From contig NW_027490120.1 in assembly GCF_050948175.1 (NCBI RefSeq), positions 868,001 to 932,000 of the forward strand: a stretch of DNA of 64,000 nt. The letters run 5' to 3'. The notes under the pieces are model-generated. The model ran no database searches and was not told the origin of the DNA. It saw only the letters and a list, made by a program, of their open reading frames with translations. Below, in pieces: positions 24,325 to 35,075 of the stretch; position 1 is the first letter of the stretch; the number at the start of each line of letters is the position of its first letter. Both the position numbers and the translations under genes were made by a program. This DNA comes from Xylocopa sonorina (taxonomy: Eukaryota > Arthropoda > Insecta > Hymenoptera > Apidae).

Positions 24325-24645
24325 TGTTGCATTATTTCAAATGTCAACGGAGAAACAAAAATGAATCTTGAGTTAGGAAATAGAATCCAGTATATAAACT
24401 GTGAAATAGTTCTGTCGGTTCGAGTAGAGTTCACGACTGTTTATACCTAGTGGCCTGAAAGGAAAACACGTGCAGACTTTGCGTCGTCTATTTCTTTAGG
24501 AGGGAGAATGCTATATTTCCTATGCGGTGTTCTCACAATTATTAGAGCGTTTAAAACGTAAAGACGTACCTTCAAACCTTAAGAATAAAGTTACAGACTA
24601 TAAAGAACTTTGGACAGCTTTTCATTTATATTTACCTATAATTCA
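24325..24645 (+). repeat. Copia 5' LTR
   Basis: Starts TGTTGCATTATTTC directly after satellite and ends ATAATTCA. A TATATAAA box lies at 24,391-24,398, a plausible LTR promoter. No second copy is present in the window, so the 3' edge is set by the primer-binding site just after it. Confidence 0.75.
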
Positions 24646-24662
24646 ATAGGTTATGGGCACAG
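24646..24662 (+). promoter_or_regulatory. Copia primer-binding site
   Basis: ATAGGTTATGGGCACAG follows the LTR. It closely resembles the copia primer-binding site that pairs with an internal fragment of initiator methionine tRNA (GGTTATGGGC core). Confidence 0.75.
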
Positions 24663-24835
24663 TTTACGTATTTTAATAGTATTGACACTTTAGTAGATAT
24701 TCTTTTTAGTGATAACTTTTGTGTACGTGATTATGTGATTATAAGTGTAATATCAGAAGTATATATAAGTGTTTAAACTATTAAAGGAACATTGTTAGCG
24801 AATATAAACCTTTCCTTATGAAAAAAAAGAGAAAT

Positions 24836-25800
24836 ATGGAAAGTACGAAAACCAAGAGGAACATTAAACAATTTGATGGTGATCGCTACAGTATGTTGCA
24901 ATTAAGAATTGGTGCACTGTTAAGCGAATTGGATAATTATTGATGAACCCATTCCAGTAAAAATAACTGAAAATTGGAGGAGAGCAGAGAGGATGCTGAA
25001 TATTTAGCAGATTCCATTTTGAGCTTCGCAAATAATGCGAAAACTGCTGCTGAAGTTTTGCAGAAATTGGATGGCATATATGAAAGGGATAATTTAGCAA
25101 CGCAATTGGCTGTTAGAAAAAAACTATTAAGTTTAAAACTACAGGGAGAGCAGCCCTTGATCAAACATTTTACACCACTCAACGACATAATCACGGAACT
25201 TTTAGTAGCGTATGTAAAATTAGAAGAAACGGATAAAGCTTTTCATTTACTACTAATCCTTCCAACGTGCTATGGCGAGTAATTACGGCAATAGAACATT
25301 TCCCGAGGACAATCTAACATTAGCATTTGTAGAAACTGGTTTATTGGTCCATGAAGTAAAATTACGAACAGGCTGCTCGACAAGCGCGAAAGTATTACAT
25401 ACTGAGAAGATACATACAGATAGAGATAATTTAAATGGCCAAAGAAACGATAAATATAAAATGCCATGATAGTGGGCGAAAGGGCATAAAATAAAAGAAT
25501 GTTGCTATTATAAAAGAACGGTCCAGCACGCGGAAAAGAAAAAGGTGATCGCCCAAGCAGCTCAAGTAACAGAAGAATTGGATATTGCAAAGATTTGGTC
25601 ATCCTCGTTTGCCTTTAAGACGGGGTACAATGAAAATGGGGAAGACGATAAAAACAAATTAAAGTTTCTGTTGGATTCCGGAGCGTTGGATCACATTGTC
25701 AAATGTGATAATGTCTTTTCGACATTCGAGAGTCTACCCTTGAAGATTTCGGTGGCAGAAAGGTGCTGTCCGATAGAGGGATGCAAGAAGCAGAAATGGA
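24836..25800 (+). pseudogene. Copia gag and protease
   Basis: Starts at the ATG of MESTKTKRNIKQFDGDRYS, the usual copia gag opening (FDG.NY/RYS). It continues through AEVLQKLDGIYERDNLATQL and LPTCYGEVITAI-like segments of the UBN2/DUF4219 gag type. Protease appears as FLLDSGALDHIV (about 25,668-25,704; D-S-G active site, with the usual DHI). Stop codons near 24,940 and frameshifts around 25,280 and 25,470 break the polyprotein. Confidence 0.85.
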
Positions 25801-26162
25801 CATCGTATTTGTAACAGATGGAAACAGTCAGATGAAAACTGGTCAGAAAATAATCAAAGGTAAGGAATAAAATAGCTTATCTATTACTGATTTTCAAATG
25901 AAAAATGGTGAGAAGTTGATTAATCACCAGATTCATAGTGCAATAAATAATGACTATGAACTGTCGCATCAGCATTTGGGCCACATTGGAAGATCAAAAT
26001 TCGTAGAATTGAAGAATAAAAAAAATGATCAATGATGTAAATCATATTGAAATGATAGTGCCGAATGATAATTTATGTGAGGCTTGCATTAAAGGTAAGC
26101 AAGCACGGTTATCATTCGAAAAGGTAAAGAATATGGAGCATGTAAAGCGACCATTGTTTATT

Positions 26163-26416
26163 ATTTTGTGGCGGCACTCGCCACTAGAGGGACAGTACCG
26201 TTTACACTTTCCTGCAAGTACTCGATGACCCATCCTTTCCAATATATAGAAGTTCTGAACTGTCCCTAATATCCCAGCGTCTAAGGAAGGGCCTGCTAGG
26301 TAGCCTTACTGATGAGTCCACTAGCAGGCCCGGGATGAAACGTTCTTCCCCTCTCTTTTCCTTCCTGCTTTCTTCCTCCATCTTTACAGCAAACCGAAGC
26401 AGCTCAGCTGCTTCAA
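26163..26416 (+). mobile_element. 254-bp ribozyme-bearing insertion in copia
   Basis: Flanked by a 6-bp direct repeat TTTATT (26,157-26,162 and 26,417-26,422), where uninterrupted copia coding sequence would be expected, so it is a real insertion. Inside, in order: a GGCG/CGCC mini-hairpin at the left end; the hammerhead fold at 26,275-26,345; a pyrimidine-rich run (26,343-26,389) ending CTTTACAG, which resembles a splice acceptor; and a 19-bp near-perfect palindrome GAAGCAGCTCAGCTGCTTC at the right end (26,396-26,414). No ORF, no pol III boxes seen. Could be a retrozyme, a Penelope-like-element LTR fragment, or a new SINE-like class. Confidence 0.8.
26275..26345 (+). ncRNA. Hammerhead ribozyme (type III topology)
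   Basis: All core elements are present in order. The cleavage triplet is GTC with H17 = C26281. Stem I is TAAGG (26,282-26,286) paired with CCTTA (26,304-26,308). CTGATGA is at 26,309-26,315. Stem II is GTCC (26,316-26,319) paired with GGAT (26,333-26,336). GAAA is at 26,337-26,340. Stem III is ACGT (26,276-26,279 plus U26280) with ACGTT (26,340-26,344) including one G-U. The stem-II base pair next to the core is G-U rather than the usual G-C, consistent with one C-to-T decay mutation. Loops 1 and 2 contain GGGCCTGCTAG (26,289-26,299) and CTAGCAGGCCC (26,321-26,331), perfectly complementary over 11 nt, far more than typical loop-loop contacts. Predicted self-cleavage after C26281. Confidence 0.85.
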
Positions 26417-27020
26417 TTTATTCAGATGTATCTTGTTTTATTATTCTTACAACTATTAACGGAAAGAATTATTTTCTCCTGTTTGTGGACGAATATACAC
26501 TTTACCGTGTAGTATACCTGATTACATATAAATCAGCAGTATTTTCTGCACTTAAAGATTTTGCAACTGGATGCGAGGCTCATTTTAATTTAAAAGTTGT
26601 TTAGTTGTATAGCGATAATGGCAGAGAATATCTGTCAAATGAGATGAAAGGTTATTGTGTAGAAAAGGGTACTAGTTACCATCTAACAGTTCCGCGAACT
26701 CCCAAATTGGTGTTTCTGAGAGAATGGTCAGAAGCGTTACAGAAAAGGTACGCACGATGATAAGTGGTGCCAGTTTAAATAAACTGTTTCGGGTGGAAGG
26801 AGCTTCAACTGTGACGTATTTAATAAACTTAAGCCCGACAAAGGCTTTAAAGTAAAGTAAAACGCCATTTGAAATGTGGCTTGATAAAAAGCCTAAAGTA
26901 AAGTATTTACGAATTTTCGGTTCCACAGCTTATATTCATGATAAGACTCTAAAAACCATGTTTGATGAAAAATCTTGAAAAAGCAATAGAAATCATGGCC
27001 AATAGATAATATTATGCCTA

Positions 27021-28318
27021 ATGATTGTGATTTCTACTGTTTCATGCAACGGGATGGCGCTGTACAGAGTCTGCTTGTGAAAAGGGAAGAGGTCTAGTAC
27101 TTCATGCAATTCAGAGGCGCATCTCATTGCAAATTTTCAAATTAAGTGAGCTAAAACTTCTAAACAAAGCAATATGCTTATTTGCTTCTACATTTCCAAA
27201 GATTGTGAATTATACATTTCCATGGAATGGAATAGCGCTTCATAGTGTCTGCGTGTCAAAGCGGTAGAGTTCTAAAGTACCATGCAATGCGACAGCGCAT
27301 CCCATTTAAACGTTTCAAAGTAAGTAAGCTGCAATCTTCAATTAATAACATTATGCTTATCGGCATCTACACTTCCTATAAATATGAATTTCACAGTTCC
27401 GTGCAACGGGATGGCGCTTCAGTGTGTCTGCGTGTCAAAGCAATGGAGTTGCAGTGCTCCATGTAATGCGAATGGCTCTTGTCATTTCAAAGTTTCAAAG
27501 TTTCAAAGTAAGGATCCTGTATGTGAGTTCTACAGTTTCATGCAAGAGGAAGTGACTTCATAATGTCTACGTGTCAAAGCAATGGAGGTTTAATGTTCCA
27601 TGCATTGCTATGCGGCATATCATTGCAACGTTTCAAATTAAGTACGCTGAAATATGCTAAGCATAGCATTATGCATATCTTCTTCTACATTTCCGTAGAA
27701 AGTGAATGTTACATCTCCATGCAAAGAGGTAGCGGCTCGTAGTGCCTGCGTGTGAATGGAATGGAGTTCTAATGCTCCATGCAATGCAATTGTGCATGTC
27801 ATTTCATGATTTCAAATTATGTAAGCTGTAATCCTCCATGCATAGAATTATGCTTATCTGCTTCTACAGTTCAAAAGAATTTGAATTCTACAGTTCCATG
27901 CAACAAGAAGGTAGATCACAGTGTCTGCGTGTCGAAGCATTAGAGTTTACTACTCCACACAATGCGATAGCACTTTTCATTTCAACGTTACAAAGTAAGT
28001 GAGCTGTAATCTTCTACGCATAGCATTATGTTTATTTGCATCTACACCTCAGAAGAATCTGAATTCTACAGACATATGCATCGGGACGGCGTTTCATAGT
28101 GTCTTCGTGTAAAAACAATGGAGTTCCAATACTGTATGCGGTGCGGTGCAGTATCTCATTTCAACGTTCGAAAGCAAGAATGTTGTAATGTTCTATGTAT
28201 CGCATTACCCTTACCTATTTCTACACTTCAAACGAATGTAAATTCGACTGATCCTTGCACCGGGCTGGGGATTCTTATTGTCTGCTTGTCAAAGCTGTTG
28301 TGATATAATTCTCCGCAT
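27021..28318 (-). repeat. Satellite relic array, minus orientation (middle subfamily)
   Basis: Seven to eight monomers reading as the reverse complement of the 22,911-24,324 variant: TCTACAGTTCCATGCAACGG, GATGGCGCTTCATAGTGTCT, GCGTGTCAAAGCAATGGAGT, TCATTTCAACGTTTCAAAGT and TAGCATTATGCTTATCTGC recur every ~175 bp. Confidence 0.93.
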
Positions 28319-29662
28319 TGTAAACAAACTTTCAATACTTAAAACATAACAAATCAATATTATAAACTTAACATAATTATTTAATCTTTTTATGTAATTT
28401 TTCAATACATGTTGGGTAGAGTTTCGGTTGGTCTTTACATCGGTTACAACAGGTTTTTACTTTTATCGCCTTATTTGCGGCATACTGCCTACCATTTATT
28501 CTAGACATCCGTTTATAATATTCTTTACATCCCTGTCTCGTTTTTCTCGCACGTCCTTGGAACCACCGCAGAAAATGTGTACGTTTCTTAGGCACTGCTT
28601 AAGTTTCAGATGACGTTTGTTCACCGTGATGATCCACTGTATTGAAGAGATAATCGATAACTTTTTCGCGGAAGTTTAATATTTTCATACCTTTAGTACT
28701 CCATTTTCTATATATATAACAGGCATTGACGAGAGAAGCCCCGCATACTAATTCGATAACTATTTTTCTATACCACTTTACTGTTCTGCGTAATCAACTG
28801 TGATAAGAAGACATCTGGTCAGATGATCAAACCCCTTCTTAGCTTTGTTATAAAGGAACACAATGTCCGGCTTTAACTTATTGTTACTACCCTGGACAGT
28901 AACACATTTGTGGTTTTCAGAAGTGGCTAGTATGCATACCGGCCTCTTATCCGTCCACTTTAAAAATTTAAAGCCGCTCCGATTTTGAAAATACATAAAG
29001 CCACACCGTTGCTGTTTTCGTATGGCATGCAGCTGGGGAAATTTTTTATTAATTTTTACTGTACCACAAATAAATGTTCCCTTTTGCAGAAGTTCCTCGG
29101 CCAATGGGACACTATTGTCAAAACTATCTGCGTATAATATGCGGCTTCCAAATAATAATTCAACTTCCAACGTCATAACAACAGCATGCGCATGTGCTTT
29201 AACTATTATGGTTGCATTTTTTCCGACGAAAATAAGAATGTTGTGACTGTACCCTTCCGGAAGGCACAGTTTACAAAGTCTTATACCATATTTATGCCGC
29301 TTTCCTGGGATATATTGGCAAGAACTGAGGCGTCCTCGACACGAAACCATGGTTTCGTCGATTACAATATTTTTACAAGTCTTAACAGTAATTTTGAAAG
29401 TGTCGACAATTTCGTTAACAATATTTCTAAGTTTATTTAAACGGTCCTCAGTCCAAGCCGTGAAAATGTAGGATAAGTGTAAATATCTATGTATCGATGT
29501 AAACCGGTCGCGCTTTTCATATCCACGCTTGTATACATATCCTTTTTTTGAGTTCAATATAATCTAATTTCTAGCAGTGGCGCTACAACCAATATAAGCA
29601 GGACACCAATAAAAATGTTCACTTCGTTTTCTGTCATTGGCTGCCAGGCCAGTTGGTATCTA
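28319..29662 (-). pseudogene. piggyBac A transposase, C-terminal half
   Basis: Minus-strand ORF 29,557-28,778 (259 codons) is a piggyBac-type DDE transposase (DDE_Tnp_1_7). It has VIDETMVSCRGR with the first catalytic Asp, YIPGKRHKYGIRLCKLC, ADSFDNSVPLAEELL with the second, and YNKAKKGFDHLTR in place of the usual YN..KGGVD block. A frame break follows, then a 72-codon segment (28,595-28,377) with the cysteine-rich C-terminal domain (GCKEYY, CCNRCKDQP, CIEKLH). Upstream, near 29,580-29,650, TENEVNIFIGVLL precedes it in another frame. The N-terminus is missing here and is supplied by 30,399-31,050. No 3' terminal repeat is seen at the left end. Confidence 0.9.
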
Positions 29663-30398
29663 GAAGAAAAGAAAATTTTTAATTGTAGAAGCAAATAAGC
29701 ATAATGCTATACATAGAGAATTACAAATTACTTACTCAGAACGTTGAAATGAGATGCGCCATCGCATTGCATGGAGCATTAGGACTCTACTGTATCGACA
29801 CCGAGACACTGTGGAACGCTATCCAGTTGCTTGGAACTGTAGAATTCACATTTTTTAGAAATGTAGAAATAGATAAACAAAATGCTATGTATGGAGGATT
29901 GCAACTTACTTACTTTGAAACGTTGAAATGAGATGCGCGACACCATTGAATGGAGCATTAGAACTCCGTTGCTTTGACTGGCAGACATTATGAAACTCGT
30001 CCCTGTTGCTTAGAACTGTAGGATTCACTTTCTGTTGTAGTGCAAAAGCAGATGAGCACAATGCTATTCATAGAAGATTACAGCTCACTAACTTCGAATC
30101 GTTGAGATGAGGTGGGCCATTGGAATGCATGGTGTTTTTTAGAACACCATTGATTTGCCACGCAGACACTATGAAGCGCAATCCAGGTGCAAGGAGCTCT
30201 AGCATTTACTTTCTCTTGAAATGTAGAAGCAGATAAGCATAATGCCATGCATCGAAGTATACCGCTTAGTTACCTCGAAGCGATGAAATGCTATGTGCCA
30301 TCGCATTAGTACTCTTCCGCTTTGACACGCAGACACTATGAAGCTCCATTCCATTGCATGGAACTGTACAATTCACATTCTTTTGAAGACCTGAAGCT
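29663..30398 (+). repeat. Satellite relic, plus orientation, inside an inverted segment
   Basis: About four monomers of the middle subfamily in plus orientation, from GTAGAAGCAAATAAGCATAA to GAATGTGAA-type sequence at 30,390. Flanking satellite on both sides runs minus. Confidence 0.9.
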
Positions 30399-31050
30399 GT
30401 TAACACATTGACAGCCGTCCCCGCGATAACGCAGGTTTTTGAGTATGTCACTTGAGCGCCGGCCCCGTGAAAACGCGGGTTTCTGAGTCTGACGCTTGTG
30501 CGCTGATCCCACTATGATGTGCAATTTTTTTACAGGTTTGAGTATCTTGTACATCGATTTATATGTACTTGTCATGGTTATGCCGATCTTCATTTCTTAT
30601 GCCCAAGACATAAAACTTATGCGATAGTTTGGAAACAATCAAAGCAAGAATTATTCTAGAACATTGCATTTCATCTTCCGTTTCGTAGGCTTACGCTTCT
30701 AGTTTACCAGTATAACAAGGTTTATTATTTTGTAACTTTTTACCCACATAATATGAGTGATACTATTGATGAGTATATTGCTGACTCTCTATCGGATTAT
30801 TCGGTACATTCAGAAGATTTTGATATAAAAGTCGAGGACTGTTATATTGATGTGGGTCCAAGAATAAGATCAACAGCCATTCCACTACAGCATTCAAGTG
30901 ATTCCGATGATTCCAGTCATTGTGTAATGTTCACAGGATTGTATAGTTACAGCGAAGAATGGTCAGATGTCGATAAAATTCCTACCACATCAGATTTTAC
31001 AGGTGAGCCAAGTCCAAAAATTTTCCCTATTGATAAGAAAAGCGTAAAAG
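30399..31050 (+). pseudogene. piggyBac A 5' end and transposase N-terminal half
   Basis: Begins at TTAA (30,399-30,402) followed by CACATTGACAGCCG, the position of a piggyBac terminal repeat and its TTAA target. About 85 bp of GC-rich subterminal sequence with a repeated GCGNNTTT-type motif follows. The ORF from 30,753 (MSDTIDEYIADSL...) is rich in Asp/Glu/Ser like piggyBac N-termini, and reaches GEPSPKIFPIDKKSVKG, the usual lead-in to the core. It then runs directly into minus-oriented satellite at about 31,050, so the last third of the ORF (to 31,193) is translated satellite. Confidence 0.82.
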
Positions 31051-31885
31051 GAATCTATTCTAATGTTGCATGCAACTGGATGGCGCTTCATAGTATTTGC
31101 GTTTCAAAGCAATGGAGCTTTATTCATTTCTGTGACGATTGTCATTTTAACGTTTCAATGGAAGTAGGTTCAAATTTCCTACGCATCGCATAAAACATAT
31201 CTGCTTGTACGCTTTAAATGATAGTGAATCCTCCTGCTGAATGTAAAGAGCTGTCGTTTCATAGTGTCTGCGTTTCAAAGCAATAGGGGTCTAATGCTTT
31301 ATATATCGCAATGGTCGCGTTTAACTTCAGCGTTTCGAAGTGAGTAGGGTACAATCTTCTAAGCATTCCAATATGCTTAACTCCGTTTACAATTCTAAAG
31401 GATGTGGCGTCTACAGGTCCACGCAGTGAGTAGGCGCTTCATTGTGCCTACGTGTTAGAGTAATAGAGTTATAATGCTCCATGCAATGCGATGGCGTTTC
31501 TCAGTTCAGCGTTTCAATGTATGTTAGTTTTTAGTTTCTATACATATCAATTTTGCTTACTAGGTACTTCATAACAATGTATGCAATTCCTACAGATCCA
31601 TGTAACTGTTGGCTCTTCTAACTGTCAAATTGACATAGTAATTGACTTCCAATGGTCCATACAGCTTTTTAGTTCTACGTTTCAAAGTAAGCGAGTTGTA
31701 GGTATCTACACAACGCAGTTACGTTTACCTGGTACTACGTTACAAAATGTGTAATATCTACAGTTCCGTATAACTATTCTGCACTTCTAAGTATCAGCTT
31801 GTCAAAGTAATTGACTTTCAATGCAATGCGATGGCGCTTCTTAGTTCTACAATTCAATGTTCTTTATCTGAACGTGTCTGTAGAA
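31051..31885 (-). repeat. Satellite relic array, minus orientation
   Basis: About five diverged monomers, the last ones (31,560-31,885) with a shorter, AT-richer variant (CAATGCAATGCGATGGCGCT, TTCTTAGTTCTACAATTC). Ends where the AT-rich repeat starts. Confidence 0.88.
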
Positions 31886-32934
31886 ATAGCACTTCATGAT
31901 ATTCTAAGTGCATGTTTCAAGTTATTATATATGTTTACTCTTATCGTGTATTTCAGTTGATTGTCAATAGATTACCATTACTAAATACCCTATTACATCC
32001 AAAATCCTAATTAATTTTACATTATTTTATGATTTTCTAATAATAAATATTCCATATTAGTATATATATTTATTCTTATCATATATTTTAATTGATTGCT
32101 AATAGAATACCCTCTCTAAATAGTCCATTACATCTAAAATTCCATCTAATTTCGTACTATTTCATGATATTTTAAATAAATATTTCAAATTGGTACAAAT
32201 ATTTGCAGACATTTATTTTAATTGTAAAAAGGATTTCCCCTCGAAACGTTAAATTACAACTAAAATTGTGCCTCATTATATATAATTTCATGACGCTTTA
32301 AATAATTATTTCAAATTATTATATATGCTTCAACTTAACATATGTTTTAGTTAATCCTAAATAGAATATCCTCTAAATACTCCATTGTATCTAAAATCTT
32401 ATCTAATTTTGTATTATTTCTTTACATTTTAAATATATATTTCAAATTAGTACATATATTTACACTTATCATATATGATAGTCGATTCTAAATAAAATAT
32501 CCCCACTAAATATTCCATTAGATCTGCATTCCTACCTAATACTATATAATTTTACTATGTTTGAAGTAAATATTTCAAACCAATGTATATGCTTACACTT
32601 ACCATGTATTTTAGTTAAATTCAAAGAGAATATCCCCTCTAAATACTCTAATGCATCCATATTCCTATGTAATTTTATATCATTTTATGATGTGTTAAAT
32701 AAGTATTTCAAATTAGTATATATGTTCACATTTATCATAAATTTTATTTAAGTGTATATATAATATCCCCTCTAAATGCTCCATTACACCTAAAGTCCTA
32801 TCTAGTTTTGTATCATTCCATACTGTTTTAATTAGTTACATCAAATTGGTACATATACTTACACTTATCATATATTTTATATATCATATATTACATTTAA
32901 AATCTCATCTAATTTTATATCATTTCGTGATGTT
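31886..32934 (+). repeat. AT-rich satellite (repeat 2), ~133-bp period
   Basis: About eight units with landmarks TAAATATTTCAAATT, ATATATTTACACTTATCATA, TATTTTAGTT and CCATTACATCTAAAATC, spaced ~133 bp (near 32,170, 32,300, 32,435, 32,565 and 32,700). The array is cut at 32,935 by piggyBac B and resumes at 35,378. Confidence 0.9.
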
Positions 32935-32938
32935 CTAA

Positions 32939-33070
32939 CCCTTTCACTACGGACACCAACTATAGCCGGCGGCCGCGCGAAGTGCTGTGCGTACTGATGC
33001 CGGCTATAGTCGATGTTCGCCAGACCTGCTGTGCGTACGGGTGCCAACTATAGTCGGTGCCGCGTGATCA
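32939..33070 (+). repeat. piggyBac B left terminal and subterminal repeats
   Basis: After the terminal repeat, CTGCTGTGCGTAC or GTGCTGTGCGTAC followed by a GCC..CTATAGTCG phrase occurs twice (about 32,980-33,015 and 33,025-33,060), with a third partial CAACTATAGCCGGC near 32,956. Subterminal direct repeats of this type are usual transposase contact sites. Confidence 0.7.
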
Positions 33071-33399
33071 CCTACGCTGACTCCGTTGCTAAAACAGAAT
33101 CTACCGTATCGGTAGAATATCTTTTGAATCTAGTGGCTCGTACTGTACTAAAGCCTGCCAAACACATATTCGACATACGAAGTATTTGCAAGGCACAAAA
33201 CTATAATAAAAAACAGGGATTATAATATAAGATCTTACTTGAACTAATATAAGTCGGACAACATGTAAGTTGAATAGATTATTGTCGACTTTTACAGTTG
33301 AGGTAAATTCTAAGGTTATAAATGATTATCTAAAAATTTTAGTTTTATGTTTGCGTAAAATTTGTTTTTTAATTTTTAATTGCACCCTCCTTACAATTT

Positions 33400-35075
33400 C
33401 TGGATGGAGTTCAAAAGGAATTCAATTCTTGATTGGATTAACTGATTACGAAAATGATACCGTGAGTGAAAACGAAGATCATTTCGCTGAGCACAAAAAA
33501 AGAAAGTATATATGTAGTACCTCAGACTCAGAAGTAGAGAACAATGAGCGAGAAAATAAGGACCATTGTGATTCCTGGACGCCAAACACATTCATCCCTA
33601 AGTTACATCCATTTACCCCAGAAAATACAGGAATTATACCAAACATTAACAGATCAGAAAAAGCAATTGATTACTTTGAACTCTTTGCTTCAGACGAGTT
33701 CGAGCAATTTATTTTAAATGAAACAAATGCCTATTGGAAAAAAATAACAATAATATGAACGATGGTGAAGCGACAATGCTGTCCGAAATTTACTGCTTTT
33801 TTGCTGTGTCATTTCTAATGACACGCAACAAGAAGTTGTCCTTAAAGGAATACTGGAGGGTAAACAAATTCCTGCGTAGTGACATTTTTGCTGAGATTAT
33901 GCATAGAGACAGCTATTTTAAATCGTTATCGTTGCTACATTTCAGTCAAGATATCACATATACCAATGATAAATTATATATAATAAGGAACGTGATTGAT
34001 ATGTTCCAGAAAATTTCTGCCATTCATTCTATCATTACCAAAAATTATGCATCGATGAGAGTATACATCTATATAAAGGGCGGCTTTCATTCGAACAATA
34101 CATTCCTTCGAAAAGAAGTAGATTTGGGATAAAATCATGTATTCTTTGTGATTGTCGAACTGGTTCTGTACAAGAACTTATTGTTTACGCTGGGTCGTCG
34201 ACTATAATCAACAGCCAAAATAAGAAAATTAGAAAATCGAGAACGATAGCAGAAGCCCTAATGGCGCCCTATCTAGGAAAGGGACATACAGTTTACCTAG
34301 ATAATTGGTATTCAAGTCCAGCTTTGTTTAATTTACTATATAATAATCATACAAATGCGTGAGAGACCGTAGCAAAAAAGCGACAAGGAATACCATAGAT
34401 TACTGATACACTGAGAAAAGGAGGGGCATCTTCCTGGCCAACTAAAAATTTATTAGTTGTGAAATGGCTGGATAAAAAAGAAATATATATGCTATCCACT
34501 ATGATACTATATTTATATATTTATATATTTATATATTTTTTATGTCCACTATACTTCAGAGTCTGCAACGGTTGTTAGGCATGGAGGAAACAAAATTATT
34601 CAAAAACGCCTATGCGTCATTAACTGTAATACTTGCATGGGTTGTGTCGACAAAGCCGACATAGTGATAATCACTATAAATTCGACACGGAAATCACTAA
34701 AATGGTAACGTAAATATTTTTTCATTTGCTGAACATATGAGTATGGAATGCATATTGTGTTTACAAGGATAACACAAGAAAACCGAAATCTATGGCTAAA
34801 TTTCACTTAAATTTAATCCGAAAAATGCTGAAAAATTATCATATGAATATTTCTTAATATCATCAGAGAGACAACAACAATCCATTACGGCCAACAGAAC
34901 GGCATTTTCCTTCACTGTATGAACCACGAAGAAAAAACTGAAATAGAAGATGCATCGTCTTTACGACAAACAAGAGACGCGTGTCTCGATATGAATGTAA
35001 ATATCGTAATGTTGGACTCTGCGTGGAACCTTGCTTTAGAATTTACTATACTGTGTTGCATTACTAAGAATTAAC
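33400..35075 (+). pseudogene. piggyBac B transposase
   Basis: Three overlapping frames give an almost complete transposase. An acidic N-terminus at 33,430-33,590 leads to SWTPNTFIPKLHPFTPENTG; then EIYCFFAVSFLMTRNKKLSL and KEYWRVNKFLRS (33,784-33,880). The catalytic core follows with frameshifts: CILCDCRTGSVQELIVYAG (about 34,139-34,195), GHTVYLDNWYSSPALFNLL (34,283-34,339, second catalytic Asp), and CMGCVDKADI (about 34,634-34,665, third Asp). The first Asp block is degraded near 34,050. The C-terminal Cys-rich domain is not clear. At least four frame breaks and several stops. The lineage is different from piggyBac A. Confidence 0.85.

Larger units (their letters stand above)
25801..27018 (+). 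pseudogene. Copia integrase region, interrupted
   Basis: GAG-pre-integrase: LSHQHLGHIG (about 25,960-25,990), then LCEACIKGKQARLSFEK (26,073-26,121), then the 254-bp insertion. Integrase core resumes with INGKNYFLLFVDEYT (about 26,456-26,500), LYSDNGREYLS (26,605-26,640) and an ITVPRTP-like segment. Catalytic D (VDEYT region) and D (SDNG) are recognisable; the third acidic residue lies in degraded sequence. Ends with KFDEKS-type sequence near 27,000. Confidence 0.85.
24325..27020 (+). mobile_element. Ty1/copia LTR retrotransposon, 3'-truncated
   Basis: A 5' LTR, a copia-style primer-binding site, gag, protease, the GAG-pre-integrase and integrase region are present. The order PR-IN with integrase ahead of where RT should be is diagnostic of copia. 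The element stops near 27,020 inside pol; RT, RNase H and 3' LTR are missing. Satellite before it runs in plus orientation, satellite after it in minus orientation, so the truncation point coincides with an inversion breakpoint. Interrupted by a 254-bp insertion at 26,163-26,416. Confidence 0.9.

Noticed and set aside
26180..26205. CTCF-like motif CCACTAGAGGGACAG
   Set aside because: It has an extra base relative to the CTCF core, occurs once, and lies in a mobile insertion; a chance match is likely.
30753..31193. 146-codon host gene
   Set aside because: The first two thirds match a piggyBac N-terminus and the rest is translated satellite.
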